From Mixta theicola (GTDB taxonomy: Bacteria; Pseudomonadota; Gammaproteobacteria; Enterobacterales; Enterobacteriaceae), in NCBI RefSeq assembly GCF_002895925.1, contig NZ_NWUO01000007.1, positions 1-64,000 on the forward strand: a DNA stretch of 64,000 bases. Direction: 5' to 3'. The notes beneath the pieces were generated by a model. It was not told the origin of the DNA. It saw only the letters and a list, made by a program, of their open reading frames with translations, and did not search any database. The translations under genes were made by a program, and so were the position numbers. Position 1 is the first letter of the stretch; each line of letters begins with the position of its first letter. Shown one piece after another: positions 57,848 through 64,000 of this stretch.

Positions 57848-57886
57848 AACCGCCCGGAATTGGCTAAATTTCGGGCGGTTCTCTCT
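57848..57886 (+). terminator. Intrinsic terminator of the ileS operon
   Basis: AACCGCCCG (57848-57856) pairs with CGGGCGGTT (57872-57880); GAATT/AATTT pairing extends it inward. The tail is CTCTCTT, only partly T. Confidence 0.7.
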
Positions 57887-58089
57887 TCGTTACTCCCGTC
57901 AGGATAAACATATAAGTGTTGGATTTTACTCATGTCCTCCGGTTGCATTGAGTTGCAGGAAGGCCTGCAGTAGCATTTTTCTGTTACGCGCTTTTCAGGC
58001 GTTAATTTTCACGTTAAATAGCTATTTATTAACCGGGATAATAAATGCCGCGTGTAGCAATCTACTTATAAAGTTAAAAGGAGTTAAAA

Positions 58090-58365
58090 ATGAGAGAGTT
58101 GAATCTTAATGAGGTACAGGCAGTGAGCGGCGGAGCAGGCATGACTGCCGATGCAATGCTTGGCTTGGGCTTTGCTGGCCTGACGGTAACCATTCCCGTT
58201 ATTGTTGGCGGTGCTATTTTTGGCATCCCAACTTTGGGGCTGGGTTTTATCGCCATGACTGTAGGCATCGTAGGGGCGGCGATTTCAGGCGGGATGGCCA
58301 TCATGGGCGTCGTTGCTTCCGCTGTCAACAGAGGCCGAGTCGACCCGGTTACGCCAGAAGTCTAA
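58090..58365 (+). CDS. Double-glycine-leader peptide 1 (microcin/class II bacteriocin-like precursor)
   Basis: 91 residues. The start MRELNLNEVQAVSGG is a double-glycine leader of the type seen in colicin V (MRTLTLNELDSVSGG) and other unmodified microcins. The predicted mature part (76 residues, AGMTADAMLGLGF...) is Gly/Ala/Ile/Val-rich with two hydrophobic stretches (TIPVIVGGAIFG; FIAMTVGIVGAAISGG), GxxxG-like spacing and no cysteine, ending in a polar tail (NRGRVDPVTPEV). AAAGGAG lies 7 nt before the ATG. No transporter or immunity gene is adjacent. Could instead be a holin-like or signalling peptide; the leader argues for ABC (C39 peptidase) export. Confidence 0.8.
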   Translation: MRELNLNEVQAVSGGAGMTADAMLGLGFAGLTVTIPVIVGGAIFGIPTLGLGFIAMTVGIVGAAISGGMAIMGVVASAVNRGRVDPVTPEV

Positions 58366-58515
58366 TTTTTCCTGTGTGGCGTGAGCGTTAACCGCCGGGC
58401 TGTTAATTCAACGCGCCGTAAGTCATTTACGGCGTATTTCCTCTCTTATCAAATCGTGTAAGTTACTTTTCTGATATTACGCAGCCGTCAGCATAAAGTA
58501 CTGGTTGCTGGTTTT

Positions 58516-58578
58516 ATTGGCGATGTGCCAGCAAGGTTGGGCCGACAGTTAATCCAGGTGATACAGCAGGCTGAGAGG
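58516..58578 (+). pseudogene. 5' scrap of dapB left by the duplication
   Basis: The frame beginning ATT at 58516 reads IGDVPARLGRQLIQVIQQAE, close to the N-terminus of dapB below ([20 protein letters not shown] once its missing base is restored). It has no start codon or ribosome-binding site and ends at a stop at 58585. It shows that the duplicated block reached into dapB. The scrap keeps 33 nt where intact dapB shows 32, which locates the missing base in dapB. Confidence 0.8.
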
Positions 58579-58596
58579 GATGGATGATGTGTAATC

Positions 58597-60099
<1,503 letters not shown>

Positions 60100-60147
60100 T
60101 GTTTTTTAAGCTTTATTAATTTAAATTGCGATTAATTTATTGATTTT

Positions 60148-60179
60148 AAGGGTTATTAATCTAACCCTTTTTTATTTTT
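60148..60179 (+). terminator. Intrinsic terminator of dapB
   Basis: AAGGGTTA (60148-60155) pairs with TAACCCTT (60162-60169), followed by a T-rich tail (TTTTATTTTT). Confidence 0.85.
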
Positions 60180-60562
60180 GTAAAAATAAAGGCTTTGAAT
60201 GTTATATTCGGTTAAATGCGTATTTTTAATTCTTTTTCTGCTTTTTTTGCGCCACTAAAGCTAAATTTGACCATTTGGTCCACTTTTTATCTCTGAGATT
60301 TGATTTTATGTACATCCTGCCTCATGCAATCGGTTTTTCCGCCATGAATTGCCTGCTTTTTAAGGCTAATATTATCTTTTTGCTTCAGGATGGCTGAAAT
60401 AACCATAAAAAAACGCCTTTAGGGTAGACATTCCGGAAGTCGATCATTAGAATGCGCGCAATTTGCCAAAAATCGACTGTAGCAGCGGTTTTTGCATTGA
60501 TTCAGCCATGCATTATGAATTAATATGCAAATATTATGACTGTTTATTCCCTGGAGGACGTT
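60180..60562 (+). promoter_or_regulatory. carAB control region
   Basis: About 380 AT-rich bases without a gene. In E. coli the matching interval holds two tandem promoters, a pyrimidine-controlled P1 and an arginine-controlled P2. Two ArgR-like boxes next to the start are listed separately. I could not place P1 or IHF/PepA sites with confidence. Confidence 0.5.
60514..60552 (+). promoter_or_regulatory. Tandem ArgR boxes at the carAB arginine promoter
   Basis: TATGAATTAATATGCAAA (60514-60531) closely matches the E. coli carAB ARG box; a second, weaker half (TATGACTGTTTATTCCCT, 60535-60552) follows with the usual short gap. The ATG at 60536 lies inside the second box, a further reason to reject it as the carA start. 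Confidence 0.65.
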
Positions 60563-61711
60563 TTGAATAAGTCAGCGATTTTGGTTCTGGAAGACGGAAC
60601 CCAATTCCACGGTCGGGCCATTGGGGCGACAGGATCGGCGGTGGGAGAGGTAGTTTTCAATACTTCAATGACCGGTTATCAAGAAATCCTCACAGATCCT
60701 TCCTATTCCCGCCAGATTGTCACTCTCACTTATCCCCATATCGGTAATGTCGGCACTAATGCCGCTGATGAAGAATCTTCTCAGGTACACGCGCAGGGCC
60801 TGGTTATTCGCGACTTGCCGCTAATCGCCAGCAACTACCGCAATGAAGAGGGGCTGTCGGCTTATCTGAAACGCAACAATATCGTCGCCATCGCCGATAT
60901 TGATACGCGTAAACTAACGCGTCTGCTGCGTGAAAAGGGTGCGCAAAATGGCTGCATCATTGCGGGCGACGCGCCGGATGCTCAACTGGCGCTGCAAAAA
61001 GCGCAGGCGTTCCCCGGCCTGAAAGGTATGGATCTGGCAAAAGAAGTTTGTACCCGCGAAACCTACAGCTGGACGCAGGGGAGCTGGACGCTGGCTGACG
61101 GACTGCCAGCCGCAAAAACTGCAGAAGAGCTGCCTTACCATGTGGTCGCTTACGATTTCGGCGTGAAGCGTAATATCCTGCGCATGCTGGTGGATCGCGG
61201 CTGCCGCCTGACGGTGGTTCCGGCACAGACTCCGGCAGAAGAGGTGCTGAAGCTCAACCCGGACGGCATTTTCCTGGCAAATGGCCCAGGCGATCCGGAG
61301 CCGTGCGACTATGCCATCAGCGCGATTCAACGTTTTCTGGAAACGGAAATCCCGCTATTTGGCATCTGCCTCGGTCATCAGCTGCTGGCGCTGGCCAGCG
61401 GGGCAAAAACGGTAAAAATGAAGCTGGGTCATCACGGCGGCAACCATCCGGTAAAAGATATTGATAACAACACCGTTATGATTACCGCGCAAAACCACGG
61501 CTTTGCGGTTGATGAGAACGATTTGCCCGCCAGCCTGCGCGTTACCCATGTTTCACTGTTCGATCAGACGGTTCAGGGCATTCACCGCACCGATAAACCC
61601 GCGTTTAGCTTCCAGGGACATCCGGAAGCCAGCCCAGGCCCGCATGACGCGGCGCCGCTGTTCGATCACTTTATCGAACTGATTGAAGCGGCCCGTGCCG
61701 GCCAGAAATAA
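60563..61711 (+). CDS. carA: Carbamoyl-phosphate synthase small subunit
   Basis: 382 residues; glutaminase that passes ammonia to CarB. Class I amidotransferase motifs: nucleophile Cys in [13 protein letters not shown] (~269), [11 protein letters not shown] (~237) and His/Glu in [12 protein letters not shown] (~353). The start is TTG at 60563 ([19 protein letters not shown]), with GGAGG 6 nt upstream, matching the TTG start and length in E. coli; the ATG at 60536 would add nine residues inside an operator. First gene of carAB, feeding arginine and pyrimidine synthesis. Confidence 0.96.
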   Translation: MNKSAILVLEDGTQFHGRAIGATGSAVGEVVFNTSMTGYQEILTDPSYSRQIVTLTYPHIGNVGTNAADEESSQVHAQGLVIRDLPLIASNYRNEEGLSAYLKRNNIVAIADIDTRKLTRLLREKGAQNGCIIAGDAPDAQLALQKAQAFPGLKGMDLAKEVCTRETYSWTQGSWTLADGLPAAKTAEELPYHVVAYDFGVKRNILRMLVDRGCRLTVVPAQTPAEEVLKLNPDGIFLANGPGDPEPCDYAISAIQRFLETEIPLFGICLGHQLLALASGAKTVKMKLGHHGGNHPVKDIDNNTVMITAQNHGFAVDENDLPASLRVTHVSLFDQTVQGIHRTDKPAFSFQGHPEASPGPHDAAPLFDHFIELIEAARAGQK

Positions 61712-61734
61712 ATTTCAGGAAAGGAACAGAGATA

Positions 61735-64000
61735 ATGCCAAAACGTACTGACTTAAAATCCATCCTGATTCTGGGCGCTGGCCCGATTGTTATCGGCCAG
61801 GCGTGCGAGTTTGACTATTCCGGCGCGCAGGCCTGTAAGGCGCTGCGTGAGGAAGGCTACCGCGTTATTTTGGTTAACTCCAATCCGGCGACCATCATGA
61901 CCGATCCGGAAATGGCGGATGCCACCTATATTGAGCCGATCCACTGGGAAGTGGTGCGTAAAATCATCGAAAAAGAGCGCCCGGATGCGGTGCTGCCTAC
62001 CATGGGCGGCCAGACGGCGCTTAACTGCGCACTGGAGCTGGAGCGTCAGGGCGTGCTGGCGGAGTTTGGCGTCACCATGATTGGCGCCACTGCCGACGCG
62101 ATTGATAAAGCGGAAGATCGTCAGCGTTTCGATAAGGCGATGAAGAAGATCGGTCTGGAAACGGCGCGCTCCGGCATTGCGCACAATATGGAAGAAGCGC
62201 TGCAGGTGGCGGCAGATGTCGGCTTCCCCTGCATTATCCGTCCTTCCTTTACTATGGGCGGCAGCGGCGGCGGCATCGCCTATAATCGCGAAGAGTTCGA
62301 AGAAATCTGCGAGCGCGGGCTGGATCTTTCCCCCACCAAAGAGCTGTTGATTGACGAATCGCTGATTGGCTGGAAAGAGTATGAGATGGAGGTGGTGCGC
62401 GATAAGAATGATAACTGCATCATCGTCTGCTCTATCGAAAACTTCGATCCTATGGGCATCCACACCGGCGACTCGATCACCGTTGCGCCGGCGCAAACGC
62501 TGACCGATAAAGAGTATCAAATCATGCGTAACGCCTCGATGGCGGTGCTGCGTGAAATCGGTGTGGAAACCGGCGGTTCTAACGTGCAGTTTGCGGTGAA
62601 CCCAAAAAACGGTCGTCTGATTATTATCGAAATGAACCCGCGCGTATCGCGCTCCTCGGCGCTGGCGTCCAAAGCTACCGGCTTCCCCATCGCTAAAGTC
62701 GCGGCGAAGCTGGCGGTAGGCTACACGCTGGATGAGTTGATGAACGACATTACCGGCGGCCGCACGCCTGCTTCGTTCGAGCCTTCGATCGATTACGTCG
62801 TGACCAAGATCCCGCGCTTTAACTTCGAAAAATTTGCCGGCGCCAACGATCGTCTGACGACCCAGATGAAATCGGTGGGCGAAGTGATGGCGATTGGCCG
62901 CACCTTACAAGAATCAATGCAGAAAGCGCTGCGCGGACTGGAAGTTGGCGTTAACGGCTTCGACCCGAAAGTCCATCTGGACGATGCCGATGCGCTGACG
63001 CGTATTCGTCGCGAGCTGAAAGATGCAGGCGCCGAGCGTATCTGGTACGTGGCCGACGCGTTCCGTGCTGGTCTGTCGGTAGACGGCGTATTTAACCTGA
63101 CTAATATCGATCGCTGGTTCCTGGTACAGATTGAAGAGCTGGTGCGTCTGGAAGAGCAGGTTGCTCACGAAGGCGTCAACGGTCTGAATGCCGACTTCCT
63201 GCGCACGCTTAAGCGCAAGGGTTTTGCCGATGCGCGCCTGGCGGATCTGGCCGGCGTGAGCGAAGCGGAAGTGCGCAAGCTGCGCCAGCAGTACAACCTG
63301 CATCCGGTTTACAAGCGCGTTGATACCTGCGCCGCCGAGTTTGCGACCGATACTGCTTATATGTACTCCACTTATGAAGAGGAGTGCGAGGCGAATCCGA
63401 ACCGGGACCGTGAAAAAATCATGGTGTTGGGCGGCGGGCCGAACCGTATCGGTCAGGGCATCGAGTTTGATTACTGCTGCGTTCATGCTTCGCTGGCGCT
63501 GCGGGAAGATGGTTATGAAACCATCATGGTCAACTGCAACCCGGAAACCGTTTCAACCGATTATGACACCTCCGATCGCCTCTATTTCGAGCCGGTAACG
63601 CTGGAAGATGTGCTGGAAATCGTGCGTCTCGAACAGCCGAAAGGCGTTATCGTACAGTACGGCGGACAGACGCCGCTGAAGCTGGCGCGTGCGCTGGAAG
63701 CAGCAGGCGTACCGGTTATCGGCACCAGCCCGGATGCTATCGACCGTGCGGAAGACCGCGAGCGCTTCCAGCAGGCGGTTGATCGCCTGGGCCTGAAGCA
63801 GCCCGCGAACGCCACGGTAACGGCGCTGGAGCAGGCGGTACAGAAAGCGGTAGAAATCGGTTATCCGCTGGTGGTGCGTCCTTCCTACGTGCTGGGCGGA
63901 CGGGCGATGGAGATCGTTTACGACGAACAGGATTTGAAGCGCTACTTCCAGACGGCAGTCTCCGTATCTAACGATGCGCCGGTGCTGCTGGATCGTTTCC
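61735..64000 (+). CDS. carB: Carbamoyl-phosphate synthase large subunit, N-terminal ~755 residues (runs off the window)
   Basis: The frame opens [20 protein letters not shown] 23 nt after carA with AAAGGAACAG in front. The visible part covers the carboxyphosphate domain (ATP-grasp; [18 protein letters not shown] near 167; [16 protein letters not shown] near 282), the oligomerisation domain, and most of the second ATP-grasp half, which repeats the first ([17 protein letters not shown] near 563; [16 protein letters not shown] near 714). The C-terminal UMP/ornithine-binding domain is beyond the edge (about 1073 residues in E. coli). Confidence 0.96.
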   Translation, partial: MPKRTDLKSILILGAGPIVIGQACEFDYSGAQACKALREEGYRVILVNSNPATIMTDPEMADATYIEPIHWEVVRKIIEKERPDAVLPTMGGQTALNCALELERQGVLAEFGVTMIGATADAIDKAEDRQRFDKAMKKIGLETARSGIAHNMEEALQVAADVGFPCIIRPSFTMGGSGGGIAYNREEFEEICERGLDLSPTKELLIDESLIGWKEYEMEVVRDKNDNCIIVCSIENFDPMGIHTGDSITVAPAQTLTDKEYQIMRNASMAVLREIGVETGGSNVQFAVNPKNGRLIIIEMNPRVSRSSALASKATGFPIAKVAAKLAVGYTLDELMNDITGGRTPASFEPSIDYVVTKIPRFNFEKFAGANDRLTTQMKSVGEVMAIGRTLQESMQKALRGLEVGVNGFDPKVHLDDADALTRIRRELKDAGAERIWYVADAFRAGLSVDGVFNLTNIDRWFLVQIEELVRLEEQVAHEGVNGLNADFLRTLKRKGFADARLADLAGVSEAEVRKLRQQYNLHPVYKRVDTCAAEFATDTAYMYSTYEEECEANPNRDREKIMVLGGGPNRIGQGIEFDYCCVHASLALREDGYETIMVNCNPETVSTDYDTSDRLYFEPVTLEDVLEIVRLEQPKGVIVQYGGQTPLKLARALEAAGVPVIGTSPDAIDRAEDRERFQQAVDRLGLKQPANATVTALEQAVQKAVEIGYPLVVRPSYVLGGRAMEIVYDEQDLKRYFQTAVSVSNDAPVLLDRF

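Larger units (their letters stand above)
57918..58578 (+). repeat. Tandem segmental duplication, copy A (upstream region + peptide gene + downstream DNA + 5' dapB scrap)
   Basis: From 57918 the sequence repeats at 58597 with an offset of about 679 bases. The shared start (TTGGATTTTACTCATGTCCT onwards) is near identical over ~40 bases, the peptide genes align, the downstream block GTCAGCATAAA recurs (58488-58498 and 59175-59185), and the 3' end of this copy resembles the 5' coding region of dapB. Compared with copy B about 100 bases before the dapB homology are missing. Confidence 0.85.

Noticed and set aside
60536-60562. ATG at 60536 as the carA start
   Set aside because: It lies in an ArgR box and has no ribosome-binding site; TTG at 60563 follows GGAGG and gives the E. 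coli length.

Overview
The window is chromosomal DNA from a member of the Enterobacterales, most likely the Erwiniaceae (Pantoea/Mixta/Erwinia type). From about 9.2 kb to the end the gene order follows the stretch of the Escherichia coli chromosome that spans the 100/0-minute point: prfC-osmY-ytjA-yjjV-deoCABD-ytjB-serB-radA-nadR-ettA-slt-trpR-yjjX-gpmB-rob-creA-arcA-lasT-thrLABC-yaaA-talB-mog-dnaKJ-nhaA-rpsT-ribF-ileS-lspA-fkpB-ispH-dapB-carAB. Several E. coli neighbours are missing (yjjU, yjjW, lplA, creBCD, yaaX, yaaJ, satP, nhaR, rihC), and other genes take some of their places. The family assignment rests on remembered gene order and protein similarity, not on a search.

Layout. 1-7.7 kb is a minus-strand type VI secretion (T6SS) payload cluster: a basic 101-aa protein, VgrG, a TPR protein, a 42-aa one-helix membrane peptide and the N-terminal ~1058 residues of an Rhs effector that runs off the left edge. 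7.9-13.3 kb holds a secreted orphan protein, prfC, osmY, small stress genes and yjjV. 13.3-18 kb is the deoxynucleoside catabolic operon with CRP and DeoR operators. 18-22.6 kb is ytjB, serB, radA and nadR. 22.6-25.5 kb is an accessory insert: AT-rich DNA, a LysR regulator and an alcohol dehydrogenase-like reductase. 25.6-35.6 kb runs from ettA to lasT and contains deoR, only about 10 kb from the operon it should repress. 35.6-41.5 kb is the attenuated threonine operon and yaaA. 41.5-49.6 kb is talB, mog, an MFS gene, dnaKJ and nhaA. 49.6-51.5 kb is an accessory patch with a ferric-reductase-like flavoprotein and structured RNA candidates. 51.5-57.9 kb is rpsT and the ribF-ileS-lspA-fkpB-ispH operon. 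57.9-59.3 kb, where E. coli has rihC, holds two tandem double-glycine-leader peptide genes. dapB and carAB close the window.

Most notable. (1) The two peptide genes look like unmodified microcin/class II bacteriocin precursors. They lie in a tandem segmental duplication that also copied the 5' end of dapB. (2) Three otherwise intact genes (deoD, the MFS gene, dapB) each carry a one-base deletion. The duplicated dapB scrap keeps the original spacing and independently shows that a base is missing from dapB. Assembly error is at least as likely as three real pseudogenes. (3) A 42-aa membrane peptide is translationally interleaved between the TPR protein and Rhs. (4) A three-stem RNA leader that could hide the ribosome-binding site precedes the ferric-reductase-like gene.

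No tRNA, rRNA, CRISPR array, insertion sequence or prophage was seen.
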